From assembly GCF_900100315.1 (NCBI RefSeq), contig NZ_FNFF01000007.1, positions 131,078 to 195,077 on the forward strand: a stretch of 64,000 nt of DNA. The letters run 5' to 3'. This stretch comes from Streptomyces indicus (GTDB lineage: Bacteria; Actinomycetota; Actinomycetes; Streptomycetales; Streptomycetaceae). Positions 17,101 through 25,405 of the stretch are shown here, one piece after another (position 1 is the stretch's first letter; every line of letters begins with the position of its first letter). The translations under genes were made by a program, and so were the position numbers. The notes under the pieces were generated by a model. It did no database searches, was not told where the DNA came from, and was given only the letters and a program-made list of their open reading frames with translations.

Positions 17101-17480
17101 TGGGCCTTGCGGCTCTCGGCCTTGCTCAGCTCGGTGACGTCGAAGAGCCTGCGGTCGAGCCGGCCCTCGGCGATCAACTGCTGTGCGTCCAACGGCACGA
17201 CGAGCGTGTGTCCGGCGGAGCGCTGGACGCGCACCGGTATCTTCTCGCGCCCCTCGGCCCGCTCGATGCCGACGACCTTGCCCTCGGCGTCCACGACCAC
17301 CCGGTCACCGGTGATCAGCCGGACGCGGTGGTGCCCGGACCCGCCGGACCCGTCCGCCGCGCTCTGCCCGGTCGCCTGCGGCTTCGCCGCGGACGCCGGT
17401 GCGGTCATTCCCCCCGCGAGTGCCACGGCCGCCGCTACGGCGACCGTGGACATACCCGCTCTTTTGACGTGTCTGCGCAA
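14139..17480 (-). CDS. Secreted S8 (subtilisin-like) serine protease, 1113 residues
   Basis: A large exported protease. The signal peptide has a basic n-region (RRHVKR), hydrophobic core and ASA cleavage site about residue 31. A propeptide region runs to about 210. The S8 catalytic domain carries Asp237 (VLDTGVDAAHPD), His269 (GHGTHVAS), oxyanion Asn365 (VAAGND) and Ser451 (GTSMATPHVAG). About 600 residues of beta-rich C-terminal domains follow, ending in a repeated Lys/Gly-rich Ig-like module, as in the large Streptomyces subtilases. I used the TTG at 17480 because it restores the basic n-region and has GGGGGA just upstream; ATG 17453 is the alternative but would lose those positive residues. 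It follows the ABC exporter on the opposite side of a 125-bp gap. Confidence 0.92.
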   Translation of the reverse strand: MRRHVKRAGMSTVAVAAAVALAGGMTAPASAAKPQATGQSAADGSGGSGHHRVRLITGDRVVVDAEGKVVGIERAEGREKIPVRVQRSAGHTLVVPLDAQQLIAEGRLDRRLFDVTELSKAESRKAHRKGLKLIVGYQGAAAGARSDVRDAGGTTVRRVLRSLNAEALTTPEDDTPEIWAALTRERGDGRTTASGVAKVWLDGVRKASLDRSVKQIGADKAWAAGYDGKGVRIAVLDTGVDAAHPDLKDQVVAAKNFSASAGTGDKFGHGTHVASIAAGTGAKSGGKYKGVAPGAELLNGKVLGDDGSGDDSGIIAGIDWAVAQGADIINMSLGGADTPGIDPMEAAVNKYAEQNGVLFAVAAGNDGEYGDRTVGSPGSADAALTVGAVDRSDKLAPFSSRGPRVGDGGLKPDVTAPGVGIAAAAAPGSLIDKDPEVAHPAPGYLAISGTSMATPHVAGAAALLKQQHPEWTSKDLKSALTGSAKGGAYTPFQQGTGRIQVDRAVRQAVFAEPSPLAFGVARWPHTDDPKLTKQLTYKNTGTEDVILDLAVQGYNPKRQAAPAGFFTLGATKVTVPAGGTVSVDVVADTKLGGTLDGAYSAVVTASGGGQLVRTAASVQRESESYDVTLKHIGRDGRPTADFRTFLTGFLGSGEGLELELDDASGTVTARVPKGSYALNALFTKDPVTFKGGVDWLAQPSLTVTKDVTLTLDARTAKAQNITVPDASAKPWFAYTSYAYERSGWDFGLATDSFADLRTAHLGLPLSGLSQQWSGTWTKGAATEYDIWFAAKPVKFHAATRHFKATDLATAKVGLGASVPGRTGVLAALADSPTGGNMLGRPIEQKLPGTRTVHLSTANGAAWNLEFGQVRGRTPEGELLADALYDLGTPQVLKAGKTYTKTFNTAVFGPKVNSELGVFRSGNDINAAVAVFSDGQNHSGWAPHKSGSTQLYRNGTKLRECARPLDECLFKVPSAEASYKLVSSVRRDLSVARVTSRVTLTFTFKSKKTAGFTKLPVSVARFAPKTALDSTAPAGARTSMPVTVQGAAAGKNLKSLSVYVSYDAGKNWKKLTVKNGKVEFKNPAKGKSVSFHAKISDKKGNTTAMSVYDAYYGK

Positions 17481-17605
17481 CTCTCCCCCTGATATCCGTA
17501 GTTCGCGTCACTTAGGACGGTCGCTCGGGGAGTTCGGTTGTGCGTACACAGTCATGTTTCCGGTCGGCCTTCGGGGCTGCTTTCCGGCCGCCGCGCGAGA
17601 ACGCC

Positions 17606-18289
17606 TCAGGCCGAGGCGTTCTCCGTGACCGTCAGGCGGCCCTTCCTGATGGTCGCGAGGCGCGGCGCCCGCTTCGCGATCGCGCTGTCGTGCGTGACCA
17701 TCACGAACGTCAGGCCGTGCTCCTTCCAGAGCCCTTCGAGCAGGTCCATGATCTCGTCGCGCATCGACTCGTCGAGGTTGCCGGTGGGCTCGTCGGCGAG
17801 CAGCACCTTCGGCCGCTTCACCAACGCCCGTGCGATCGCGACGCGTTGCTGCTGGCCGCCGGACATCTCGCCGGGCAGATGGCCGCGCCGCTCGCCGAGG
17901 CCCACCGAGCCGAGCGCCTCGGCGGCCCGTTCACGCCGGTCCTTCGCCTTGAGCTTCAGGGGGACGAGGGCGGTCTCCACGTTCTCCTGCGCGGTCAGCG
18001 TCGGGATGAGGTTGAAGGACTGGAACACGAAGCCGATGCTCTCGCTGCGCACCCGGGTCAGGCGCGCCTCGGGGAGGGTGGCGAGATCGGTGCCGTCGAG
18101 TTCGACCTGTCCCGCCGTGGGGCGGTCGAGGCCCCCGAGCATCTGCAGGAGGGTGGACTTGCCGCCGCCGGTGGGGCCCTGGATGACGAGACGGCCGCCG
18201 TCCTCGATGGTCAGGTCGACGCCGTCGAGCGCCTGCACGCTCGCTTTGCCGCGGCGGTACGTCTTGGTGACGCCTCTGAGGTGGTACAT
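17606..18289 (-). CDS. ABC transporter ATP-binding protein, MacB/LolD type
   Basis: A 227-residue cytoplasmic ATPase that powers the adjacent permease. Walker A is GPTGGGKST (about residues 38-46), the Q-loop is FVFQSFNLIPTLTAQENV, the signature LPGEMSGGQQQRVAIARAL, Walker B VLLADEPTGNLD, and the H-loop VMVTHD. The QQQRVAIARAL and NLIPTLTA patterns place it with MacB/LolD-type exporters that act mechanically on periplasmic or envelope substrates. It lies 117 bp downstream of the permease gene on the same strand, so the pair is almost certainly one operon. Substrate unknown. Confidence 0.95.
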   Translation of the reverse strand: MYHLRGVTKTYRRGKASVQALDGVDLTIEDGGRLVIQGPTGGGKSTLLQMLGGLDRPTAGQVELDGTDLATLPEARLTRVRSESIGFVFQSFNLIPTLTAQENVETALVPLKLKAKDRRERAAEALGSVGLGERRGHLPGEMSGGQQQRVAIARALVKRPKVLLADEPTGNLDESMRDEIMDLLEGLWKEHGLTFVMVTHDSAIAKRAPRLATIRKGRLTVTENASA

Positions 18290-18406
18290 GGTGGATGACT
18301 CCTGGAAAGTCCGTCAGGCGTACGGGAGTTGACGGCCCGAGCGCGTACGGGGCCGAAGCTGGACCTGCGGGACCCCGCGGCCCTCGCGCGGGGCCGGGGC
18401 ACGCGG

Positions 18407-19873
18407 TTACTCGACGCGGCGCAGGGCGTCCGCGGGGCGCAGCCGCGAGGCGCGCCAGCCGCCGAAGGCGCCCGCGATCAGGCCGCCGCCGATGGCGAGC
18501 GAGGCCGCGAGGACGATGGTCGCGAGACCGACCGGGGCGCTGAGCGCGATGTCGAGGGTGCGCTCGGCGGCCTGTCCCATGGGGCCGCCGCCTCCGCCCG
18601 GCCCCGAGACGACCATGCCGCCGCCACCGCCGCCCGGTCCGCCGCCCGTGAGCCCGCCGCCGAGTTCGGCGGTGAGGGTCGGCGAGACCGCGGTCACGGC
18701 GTAGGCGCCCGCGAGGCCCACACCGATGCCGAGCACACCGCCGATCAGCCCGTTGACCAGGGCCTCGCCGACGACCTGCCGGGTGACACGGCCCGACTTC
18801 CAGCCGAGCGCCTTGAGCGTGCCGAACTCGCGTACGCGCCGGCTGACCGCCGAGGAGGTGAGCAGCCCCGCCACGAGGAAGGCGGCCGCGAGCACCGCGT
18901 ACGAGAGCCACTTGCCCACGTTGGAAGCGAGGCCGGCCGCCGTGTCCAGCGAGCCCGAGACGGTCTTCGCGAGGTCGGCGGAGGTGGTGACGGTGGTGTC
19001 CGGGACGTTCTCCTGGATGGCGTCCTTGACCGCCGCGATCTGCTGCGAGTCGGCGGCCTTCACGTACACCGTCGTGATCTTGTCCTTGGAGTCGGAGAGC
19101 GTCTGCGCCTGCTTCAGCGGGATGTAGACGTTCGACGGGGCCTGGCCCTTGTCGGCCGTCGCGATGCCGACGATCTCGAACTCGGTGCCCTTGACGGAGA
19201 TCTCGTCGCCCGTCGTGAGGTCTTCCTTCTTCGCGTACGCGGAGTCGACGACCGCGACCTTCGCGTCGGTCTCGGAGTCCTTGAAGGTCCGGCCCTTGGT
19301 GAGGGTGGACGAGGTCAGCGGGCCGAGGTCCGGCTTCGTGACGTCCGTGCCGAAGACGGTGAAGGAGTTGACGCCGAAGTCCGCGCCGCCGCCGCGCACC
19401 CGGCCCTGGCCGCCCTCGCCGGGCTTCTGTCCGGGCTCGGCGGGCGCCGCCTCGATCTCGCCGCGCTTGAACTCGCCGCTGATCTTCAGGTTGGTGAGGC
19501 TGAGCCCGCCGACCGCGTCGGCGACGCCGTCCTGCCGCGCCACGGTGTCGACGGTGGAGGCGCCGAGCGTCTGGAAGCCCTGCACCATCAGCTGGTCGCT
19601 CGCCTGCTCCTCGCCGTCCTCGTTCGCGTCGAACCGGAAGCGGGGGCGCTGCGGTGCCTCGCCCTCCTCGGGCTCCTCCTGCGCCTTGGTGACGGTCATG
19701 TCCGTGCCGAGCCCGTACAGCGACTCGAGGACCTTGCCCTGGGCCTGCTTCATGCCCGCCGAGACGGAGTTGACCACGATGACCAGGGCGATGCCGAGCG
19801 CGAGCCCGGAGGCGACGACGAGCGCCGCCTTTCTGCGGCGGCGCAGCTCACGCCGCAAGTAGGTGAAGAACAT
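18407..19873 (-). CDS. FtsX/MacB-type ABC transporter permease
   Basis: A 488-residue membrane protein. One transmembrane helix is at residues 18-37 (ALVVASGLALGIALVIVVN), a MacB periplasmic-core-like domain of about 270 residues follows, and three further helices are near the C-terminus (LSYAVLAAAFLVAGLLTSSAV, NGLIGGVLGIGVGLAGAYAV and TIVLAASLAIGGGLIAGAF). RRVREFGTLKALGW after TM2 is a typical FtsX-family coupling motif. A Gly-rich loop of about 40 residues (GGGLTGGGPGGGGGG) lies before the last helix. Start ATG 19873 precedes RRELRRRRK. Together with the ATPase it forms a mechanotransmission-type exporter; a role in extruding a peptide or lipid is inference. Confidence 0.93.
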   Translation of the reverse strand: MFFTYLRRELRRRRKAALVVASGLALGIALVIVVNSVSAGMKQAQGKVLESLYGLGTDMTVTKAQEEPEEGEAPQRPRFRFDANEDGEEQASDQLMVQGFQTLGASTVDTVARQDGVADAVGGLSLTNLKISGEFKRGEIEAAPAEPGQKPGEGGQGRVRGGGADFGVNSFTVFGTDVTKPDLGPLTSSTLTKGRTFKDSETDAKVAVVDSAYAKKEDLTTGDEISVKGTEFEIVGIATADKGQAPSNVYIPLKQAQTLSDSKDKITTVYVKAADSQQIAAVKDAIQENVPDTTVTTSADLAKTVSGSLDTAAGLASNVGKWLSYAVLAAAFLVAGLLTSSAVSRRVREFGTLKALGWKSGRVTRQVVGEALVNGLIGGVLGIGVGLAGAYAVTAVSPTLTAELGGGLTGGGPGGGGGGMVVSGPGGGGGPMGQAAERTLDIALSAPVGLATIVLAASLAIGGGLIAGAFGGWRASRLRPADALRRVE

Positions 19874-19972
19874 GCGGCTGAAGGTAGGAAGGGCGCGTGA
19901 TGGCGGGATAAGGGCCGTGTGAGAGCGCGATGAGAAGGCCAACGGCGCGGAAACACCGCTTCTGGTACGGGA

Positions 19973-20008
19973 GATGGCCCGCACCTCGCGTGCGAGGTAC
20001 GGGCCATC
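19973..20008 (-). terminator. Terminator of the lipoprotein L,D-transpeptidase gene
   Basis: GATGGCCCG (19973-19981) with CGGGCCATC (20000-20008), continued inward by ACCTCGC and GCGAGGT, forms a long hairpin with one C/A mismatch, 26 bp beyond the stop. Confidence 0.7.
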
Positions 20009-20034
20009 GGGGTCCCGGGGGCGGGCGGCGCGGG

Positions 20035-21273
20035 TCAGGCCTGCGAGCCCGCCGTCCACTCGGCCCAGCTCATGTTCCAGCCGTTGAGACCGTTGTCGGG
20101 GGCGATGGTCTTGTCGCCGGTGTTCTTGACGATCACCACGTCGCCGACCATCGAGTTGTCGTAGAACCAGGCACCCGGGGTGTTCGGGTCGTCGGCGCCC
20201 TTGGCGTCCTGCAGACCCACGCAGCCGTGGCTGGTGTTGGCGGAGCCGAAGATGCCCTTGCCCCAGTAGTTGCCGTGGATGAAGGTGCCGGAGGTCGACA
20301 GGCGCATCGCGTGCGGCACGTCCTTGATGTCGTACTCGCCCTTGCCGTCGTCGTCCGTGAAGCCGACCGTCGCACCGTTCATCCGGGTCTCCTTGAACTT
20401 CTCGGAGATCACCATCTCGCCCTCGTACGTCTTGTTCTCGGGCGCACCGGCGGAGATCGGGATGGTCTTGATGACCTTGCCGTCGCGCTCGACGGTCATC
20501 TGCTTCGTCTTGGCGTCGACCGTGGAGACCTGCGAGCGGCCGATCTTGAAGGTGATCGACTTCTGCTGGACGCCGTAGACACCGTCGGCGCCCTCGACGC
20601 CGTCGAGCTTCAGGTCGAGCGTGACGGTGGAGCCGGCCTTCCAGTAGTCCTCGGGGCGGAAGTCGATCCGCTGCGAGTTGAACCAGTGGCCGACGACCTC
20701 CTGGCCGCTGCTGGAGGTGACGGTGATGCCCTTCTGGACATGGGCCTTGTTCTCGATCGCCTTGTCGAAGTTGATCGAGACCGGCATGCCCACGCCGACG
20801 GTGGAGCCGTCCTCGGGCGTGAAGTTGCCGATGAAGCTGTTGGTGGGCGCGACCGTGGTGAACGTGGTGTTCTCGTGCGCGTCGCGGCCCTCGGAGTCCT
20901 TCGCGACGACCGCGACCTTGTAGGTGGTCGCGCGCTCCAACTGCGCGTCCGGCTTCCAGGTCTTCTTGTCCGCGGAGAGCGAGCCGGCGACCTTCGTGCC
21001 GTCGGCGGTGGTCATGGTGACCTCGGTCAGGGTGCCGTCCTTGACGGTGACCTTGCCGGCGTTGTTGATCGAGGCGTTCTTCGACCCGTTCTTCGGGGAT
21101 ACGGATATTCGGGCGGCGGAGGTGTCCTGCGCGGCGGCCTGGTCGGTCTTCTCCTGCTGCGAGTCCTTGCCCTTCGTCCCCTCGTCCCCGCTGCTGCAGG
21201 CCGAGAGCACGAGCACGCCACCGAGCAGTGCGGACACGGCCACAAGGCCCCTGCTCCGCTTGCTGTCCGTCAT
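20035..21273 (-). CDS. Lipoprotein L,D-transpeptidase with Ig-like domains
   Basis: Forms 3-3 cross-links in peptidoglycan on the outer face of the membrane, bypassing penicillin-type transpeptidases. A lipoprotein signal ends in the lipobox LSAC (about residues 24-27), so the mature protein is lipid-anchored. Two Ig-like domains follow (about 50-260), then the YkuD catalytic domain with the HGNYWGK...GSANTSHGCVGL motif, which holds the catalytic His and Cys (SHGC). This is the LdtMt2-like architecture. I chose ATG 21273 because GGAG lies at the right distance upstream; ATG 21288 adds five residues and is the alternative. Confidence 0.93.
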   Translation of the reverse strand: MTDSKRSRGLVAVSALLGGVLVLSACSSGDEGTKGKDSQQEKTDQAAAQDTSAARISVSPKNGSKNASINNAGKVTVKDGTLTEVTMTTADGTKVAGSLSADKKTWKPDAQLERATTYKVAVVAKDSEGRDAHENTTFTTVAPTNSFIGNFTPEDGSTVGVGMPVSINFDKAIENKAHVQKGITVTSSSGQEVVGHWFNSQRIDFRPEDYWKAGSTVTLDLKLDGVEGADGVYGVQQKSITFKIGRSQVSTVDAKTKQMTVERDGKVIKTIPISAGAPENKTYEGEMVISEKFKETRMNGATVGFTDDDGKGEYDIKDVPHAMRLSTSGTFIHGNYWGKGIFGSANTSHGCVGLQDAKGADDPNTPGAWFYDNSMVGDVVIVKNTGDKTIAPDNGLNGWNMSWAEWTAGSQA

Positions 21274-21532
21274 CACACGCTTCTCCATCGTTGCCGAATC
21301 CCCGGAAAACCCCGAAAGTCCCCGTTTGTCCCCGTGCCCAGCGAAACTGCGCACACCCTTACAACACGCGTACCAGCTCACCCGGTTCCGAAACGGCACC
21401 GGATGTGGCCGAGGACACGCATCCTGTCCAGGCATTTCGACAGGACGGGCGCCCATCGGACGCCACACGACGAAACCCCGGACGAGCGGTCCGACGGACC
21501 CGCACGACCGGGGTTCAGTACCCACGTCGAGC

Positions 21533-22021
21533 CTACGCGCCGACCGCGGCCGCTCCGTAGGGATGCGTGTGATTCTCGTCGCGTTCGCGACCTTGATCGC
21601 CTTCGCCGCGTTCGCCGGATCCGCCGTGTTCGCCGTATTCGCCGCGCTCCCCCTCTTCCTCCTCCCACTCGGGCTCCTCCTCTTCGTAGGCGAGGTCGCC
21701 GTCCTCGTCCAGGAGGTCCTCGTCGTCCTCGTCCCACGCCTCGTCGGGGACGTGGTCGACGGACTCGCTGCTCCAGGAGGCCTGGGCCAGTTCGACCCCC
21801 GGCACCTCCGCGACCAGGTCGAACGGGTCGACGAGGTAGGCGAGCGCCTCGGCCGCCTCCTCCTGCACGGCGGATTCGGCGTGCACGCGCTCGTCGTCCG
21901 GCATGTACGCGTCCTCGCCGATGCGGTCGAGCGCGGCACCGGCCAGGGCGCCCTCGTCGGTGACTTCGAGGACGAGTTCCACACGTAGGCGCACGAAACG
22001 GGATGTCTCAGAGGTGGTCAT
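21533..22021 (-). CDS. Acidic low-complexity protein, unknown function
   Basis: A 162-residue protein. The first 90 residues are ordered-looking (MTTSETSRFVRLRVELVLEV, DDERVHAESAVQEEAAEAL, VEVP), while the C-terminal 70 are dominated by Asp and Glu, then Gly/Glu repeats, and are likely disordered. No membrane segment or signal. It is a conserved-looking actinobacterial hypothetical protein, from the well-formed N-terminus and consistent codon bias. Start ATG 22021. It is divergent from the LAETG gene at 22130. Confidence 0.68.
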   Translation of the reverse strand: MTTSETSRFVRLRVELVLEVTDEGALAGAALDRIGEDAYMPDDERVHAESAVQEEAAEALAYLVDPFDLVAEVPGVELAQASWSSESVDHVPDEAWDEDDEDLLDEDGDLAYEEEEPEWEEEEGERGEYGEHGGSGERGEGDQGRERDENHTHPYGAAAVGA

Positions 22022-22129
22022 GGACGGAGCGTAAGTCGAAAGCCACCCTCCACTTTCGCGCGACCCGCTGGGTTCACTACCATCGCCGCAGACGGTCCAA
22101 CTTCCGGCACCACTAGGGGGATCGACTCC

Positions 22130-22438
22130 GTGTCACCCGCACGCCGTTCACTTCTCACCGCCACCGCCGCAGGGTCCCTGCTCGGCGCTCTGTGGTTCGT
22201 TCCTTCGGCGACGGCCAGTGGGGAGCAGAAGGAGCAGGCGGCCGCGGACGCGGCGGCCGACCGGGCGCAGTCCACGGGAACGTCGGCCTACGCGGCGCCC
22301 GCGCCGAACACCGGCGGGACCCGGCTCGCGGAGACCGGGTCGACGGACACCACCCCGTACATCGCCGGCGGCCTCACCTTCCTGATCTCCGGCGTGGGAA
22401 TCTTCGCGCTCAGCCGCCGCCGGGTCGTCGAGGCCTGA
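22130..22438 (+). CDS. Small LAETG sortase-anchored cell-wall protein
   Basis: A 102-residue secreted protein. GTG start at 22130 follows TAGGGGGG, then a signal peptide (SPARRSLLTATAAGSLLGAL). The sorting motif LAETG (residues about 64-69), a hydrophobic segment (YIAGGLTFLISGVGIFAL) and an SRRR tail are complete. LAxTG is the usual target of class E sortases in Streptomyces, which anchor proteins to peptidoglycan. The short mature part (about 35 residues) is Ala-rich with no known domain, so it may be a spacer or surface peptide. Confidence 0.85.
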   Translation: MSPARRSLLTATAAGSLLGALWFVPSATASGEQKEQAAADAAADRAQSTGTSAYAAPAPNTGGTRLAETGSTDTTPYIAGGLTFLISGVGIFALSRRRVVEA

Positions 22439-22474
22439 GCCGCCGCGCCCCCGGGCCCCGGCCGCCACGACCGC

Positions 22475-22503
22475 GGGCCCCGCCCCCGGGTGGGGCGAGG
22501 CCC
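22475..22503. terminator. Hairpin between convergent genes
   Basis: GGGCCCCGCCCC (22475-22486) pairs with GGGGCGAGGCCC (22492-22503) with one mismatch, between the LAETG and enoyl-CoA hydratase genes. Confidence 0.6.
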
Positions 22504-22523
22504 GGCACAGGCGTCCGCTGCGG

Positions 22524-23330
22524 CTACTCGCCCGGCCACCGGGGCGCGCGCTTCTCGTTGAAGGCCGCGACGCCTTCCGCGCGGTCGCCGGAGAAGGCCA
22601 CCGTGCGCCAGGCGGCGTCCTCGACGTCGAGGCCCGCGCGCAGGTCGAGACCGTGCCCGAGCCGCAGCGCACGCTTGGCGGCCCGCAGCCCGACCGGCGA
22701 GTTGGCGGCGATGCGGGAGGCGAGCGCGAGTGCCTCCGTACGGTCCTCGCCGGCCGCGACGAGCTGGTCGACCAGGCCCAACTCCCGTGCCTCCGCGGCC
22801 TCCACGCGGCGGGCCGAGAAGATCAGCTCGGCGGCGCGCGCGGCACCCACCCGGCGCGGCAGCAGCTGCGTACCGCCGCCGCCGGGGATGACACCCACGG
22901 AGACCTCGGGCAGGCCGACCACGGCGGTGGCGTCGGCGACGATCAGGTCGCAGGACAGGGCGAGTTCGAAGCCGCCGCCCAGCGCGAAGCCGTGCACCGC
23001 GGCGATGGTGGGCATGGGCAGTTCGAGCACACCGGTGTAGGCGGCGCGGGCGACCGGGCGCTGGCGGAGCAGCTCGGCGTCGGTGAAGGAGTTGCGCTCC
23101 TTGAGGTCGGCGCCCACGCAGAAGGCCCGCTCGTGCGAGGACGTGAGGACCACGACGCGGGCGTCACGGTCGGCGGACAGGGCCGCGCAGGCCTCGCCAA
23201 TCGCGGCCGCCATGGCGCTGGACACCGCGTTCATGGCCTTGGGCCGGTCCAGCACGAACTCGGCGACGTATCCGTGCCGGCGCACGGCCACGAACTCGCC
23301 GTACCGCTCCTCGTGTGCCGCCTCTGCCAT
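22524..23330 (-). CDS. Enoyl-CoA hydratase/isomerase family protein
   Basis: A 268-residue crotonase-fold enzyme that acts on acyl-CoA thioesters. Oxyanion-hole motifs are AFCVGADLKE (about 70-79) and HGFALGGGFELALSCDL (about 112-128), with PEVSVGVIPGGGG (about 140-152) holding the glutamate position of hydratases. The final KRAPRWPGE is typical of family members. It likely acts in fatty-acid or branched-chain degradation, but no beta-oxidation neighbours are present, so substrate is open. It is divergent from hutH. Confidence 0.92.
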   Translation of the reverse strand: MAEAAHEERYGEFVAVRRHGYVAEFVLDRPKAMNAVSSAMAAAIGEACAALSADRDARVVVLTSSHERAFCVGADLKERNSFTDAELLRQRPVARAAYTGVLELPMPTIAAVHGFALGGGFELALSCDLIVADATAVVGLPEVSVGVIPGGGGTQLLPRRVGAARAAELIFSARRVEAAEARELGLVDQLVAAGEDRTEALALASRIAANSPVGLRAAKRALRLGHGLDLRAGLDVEDAAWRTVAFSGDRAEGVAAFNEKRAPRWPGE

Positions 23331-23467
23331 GGGTCACCCTCCCTGTTAACGGACGTTCACCGACCTGGGCATCATGGCAGACGCCGCCCCGCCGGACGCC
23401 CACCGGTAACGGTCACTCCCCGAACCCACCCGTGACACATTGCGATTCAGTCCGTAGGCTGCTGAAT

Positions 23468-25012
23468 ATGACTATGCACACCGTGGTGCTCGGGACGACC
23501 GGCACCACCCCTGCCGACGTACTTGCCGTGGCGCGCCAGAACGCGAAGGTCGAGCTGTCCGCCGAAGCCGTCACCGCCCTCGCGAAGGCCCGCGAGATCG
23601 TGGACGCGCTCGCCGCGAAGCCCGAACCGGTCTACGGCGTCTCGACCGGCTTCGGCGCGCTGGCCACGCGCCACATCAGCACCGAACTCCGGGCCCAGCT
23701 GCAGCGCAACATCGTCCGCTCGCACGCGGCCGGCATGGGTCCGCGCGTGGAGCGCGAGGTCGTGCGCGCGCTGATGTTCCTGCGCCTGAAGACCGTCTGC
23801 TCGGGCCACACCGGTGTGCGCCCCGAGGTCGCGCAGACCATGGCGGACCTCCTGAACGCCGGGATCACGCCCGTCGTGCACGAGTACGGCTCCCTCGGCT
23901 GCTCCGGCGACCTCGCCCCGCTCTCCCACTGCGCGCTCACGCTGATGGGCGAGGGCGACGCGGAGGGCCCGGACGGCACGGTCAGGCCCGCCGGCGAGCT
24001 GCTCGCCGAGCACGGCATCCGGCCCGTGGAGCTGCGCGAGAAGGAGGGCCTCGCCCTCCTCAACGGCACCGACGGCATGCTCGGCATGCTGCTGATGGCC
24101 ATCGACGACCTGGAGCGGCTCTACAAGAGCGCCGACATCACGGCCGCGCTCTCCCTCGAAGCGCTCCTCGGCACGGACAAGGTGCTCGCCCCCGAACTGC
24201 ACGCCATCCGCCCGCACCCGGGCCAGGGCGCCGCGGCCGCCAACATGCTTGCCGTCCTTGAGGGTTCGGGCCTCACGGGTCACCACCAGGACGACGCCCC
24301 GCGCGTGCAGGACGCGTACTCGGTGCGCTGCGCCCCGCAGGTCGCGGGCGCGGGCCGCGACACCCTCGCGCACGCCGCGCTCGTCGCCTCGCGCGAACTG
24401 GCCTCCGCCGTCGACAACCCGGTCGTGCTGCCCGACGGCCGCGTCGAATCCAACGGCAACTTCCACGGCGCCCCGGTCGCGTACGTCCTCGACTTCCTCG
24501 CCATCGCCGCCGCCGACCTGGCGTCGATCTCCGAGCGCCGCACCGACCGCCTGCTCGACAAGAACCGCTCGCACGGCCTGCCGCCCTTCCTCGCGGACGA
24601 CGCGGGCGTGGACTCGGGCCTGATGATCGCCCAGTACACGCAGGCCGCCCTGGTCAGCGAGATGAAGCGGCTCGCGGTCCCCGCGTCGGCGGACTCCATC
24701 CCGTCCTCCGCGATGCAGGAGGACCACGTCTCGATGGGCTGGTCGGCGGCGCGCAAGCTCCGTACGGCCGTGGGCAACCTCGCCCGCGTGATCGCCGTCG
24801 AGCTGTACGCGTCGACGCGCGCGATCGAGCTGCGGGCGGGGCTGACCCCGGCGCCGGCCTCGGCCGCCGCCATCGCCGCGGCGCGCGAGGCGGGCGTCGC
24901 CGGCCCCGGCCCGGACCGCTACCTCTCCCCCGACCTGGCGGCCGCGGAGTCGTTCGTACGGGACGGGGGGCTGCTCGCCGCAGTGGAGAAGATCACCGGC
25001 CCACTGGCGTAG
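23468..25012 (+). CDS. hutH: Histidine ammonia-lyase
   Basis: Converts L-histidine to urocanate and ammonia, the first step of histidine degradation. The 514-residue protein has the MIO-forming triad as Cys145-Ser146-Gly147 in GSLGCSGDLAPLSH, plus YGVSTGFG (about 56-63), LLNGTDGML, QDAYSVRCAPQV and the SSAMQEDHVSMG segment. The first triad residue is Cys rather than the more common Ala, a variant that occurs in this family. ATG 23468 (MTMHTVV) fits the family N-terminus. No hutU/hutI neighbours are here, as in Streptomyces, where hut genes are scattered. Confidence 0.96.
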   Translation: MTMHTVVLGTTGTTPADVLAVARQNAKVELSAEAVTALAKAREIVDALAAKPEPVYGVSTGFGALATRHISTELRAQLQRNIVRSHAAGMGPRVEREVVRALMFLRLKTVCSGHTGVRPEVAQTMADLLNAGITPVVHEYGSLGCSGDLAPLSHCALTLMGEGDAEGPDGTVRPAGELLAEHGIRPVELREKEGLALLNGTDGMLGMLLMAIDDLERLYKSADITAALSLEALLGTDKVLAPELHAIRPHPGQGAAAANMLAVLEGSGLTGHHQDDAPRVQDAYSVRCAPQVAGAGRDTLAHAALVASRELASAVDNPVVLPDGRVESNGNFHGAPVAYVLDFLAIAAADLASISERRTDRLLDKNRSHGLPPFLADDAGVDSGLMIAQYTQAALVSEMKRLAVPASADSIPSSAMQEDHVSMGWSAARKLRTAVGNLARVIAVELYASTRAIELRAGLTPAPASAAAIAAAREAGVAGPGPDRYLSPDLAAAESFVRDGGLLAAVEKITGPLA

Positions 25013-25081
25013 CCACCGCCTGGGGGGGCGCAGCCGCGCTCCAGGCGCGAGCGCCGGCCGACACCGGCGGGGACGCGCACT

Positions 25082-25232
25082 CCCACCGGCCGGCAGCCGC
25101 GGCTCCGGCGGAAGGGGACGGGGAGGGGTGCCGGTTACACGGGCACCCCCCACCCGGACGACCACGCTCGCAGACCTGCGGCGCCATTGCCCGTGTAACC
25201 GGTACCCCGGACCGGCACCGACCCCAAACGAA
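25082..25232 (+). repeat. 151-bp palindromic repeat element, copy 1
   Basis: The stretch 25113-25232 matches the reverse complement of 41547-41666 over 120 bp with a single difference; similarity continues to 25082. Inside are 21-bp terminal inverted repeats (25125-25145 and 25188-25208, GGGGTGCCGGTTACACGGGC, one mismatch) around a 42-bp core that holds a small CGCAG/CTGCG stem. No ORF. Consistent with a MITE-like or REP-type element or structured RNA. It occupies the 393-bp gap 25013-25405. Confidence 0.85.
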
Positions 25233-25257
25233 ACCCGCACGCGCATCGGAACGCAGC

Positions 25258-25337
25258 CGACGGCGACCGCAGACGACGGCGACCGCAACCGACGGCGACC
25301 GCGACCGACGGCGACCGCAGGCGACGGACACCACAGA
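25258..25337. repeat. 16-bp tandem repeat, five units
   Basis: Units start at 25258, 25274, 25290, 25306 and 25322 on the pattern CGACGGCGACCGCAAC; the last is degenerate. Located 70 bp upstream of the GGDEF gene. Confidence 0.8.
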
Positions 25338-25405
25338 CGAGAGGGCAACCCCGACCGGAGGGACGAAAAACCCCCAATTCCCCCATACCTCCCTACGCTG
25401 GGGAG

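Noticed and set aside
14670..17492. 940-codon open frame opposite the subtilase gene
   Set aside because: Antisense to a gene with an intact catalytic triad; low-complexity Arg/Val/Gly composition with no recognisable domain.
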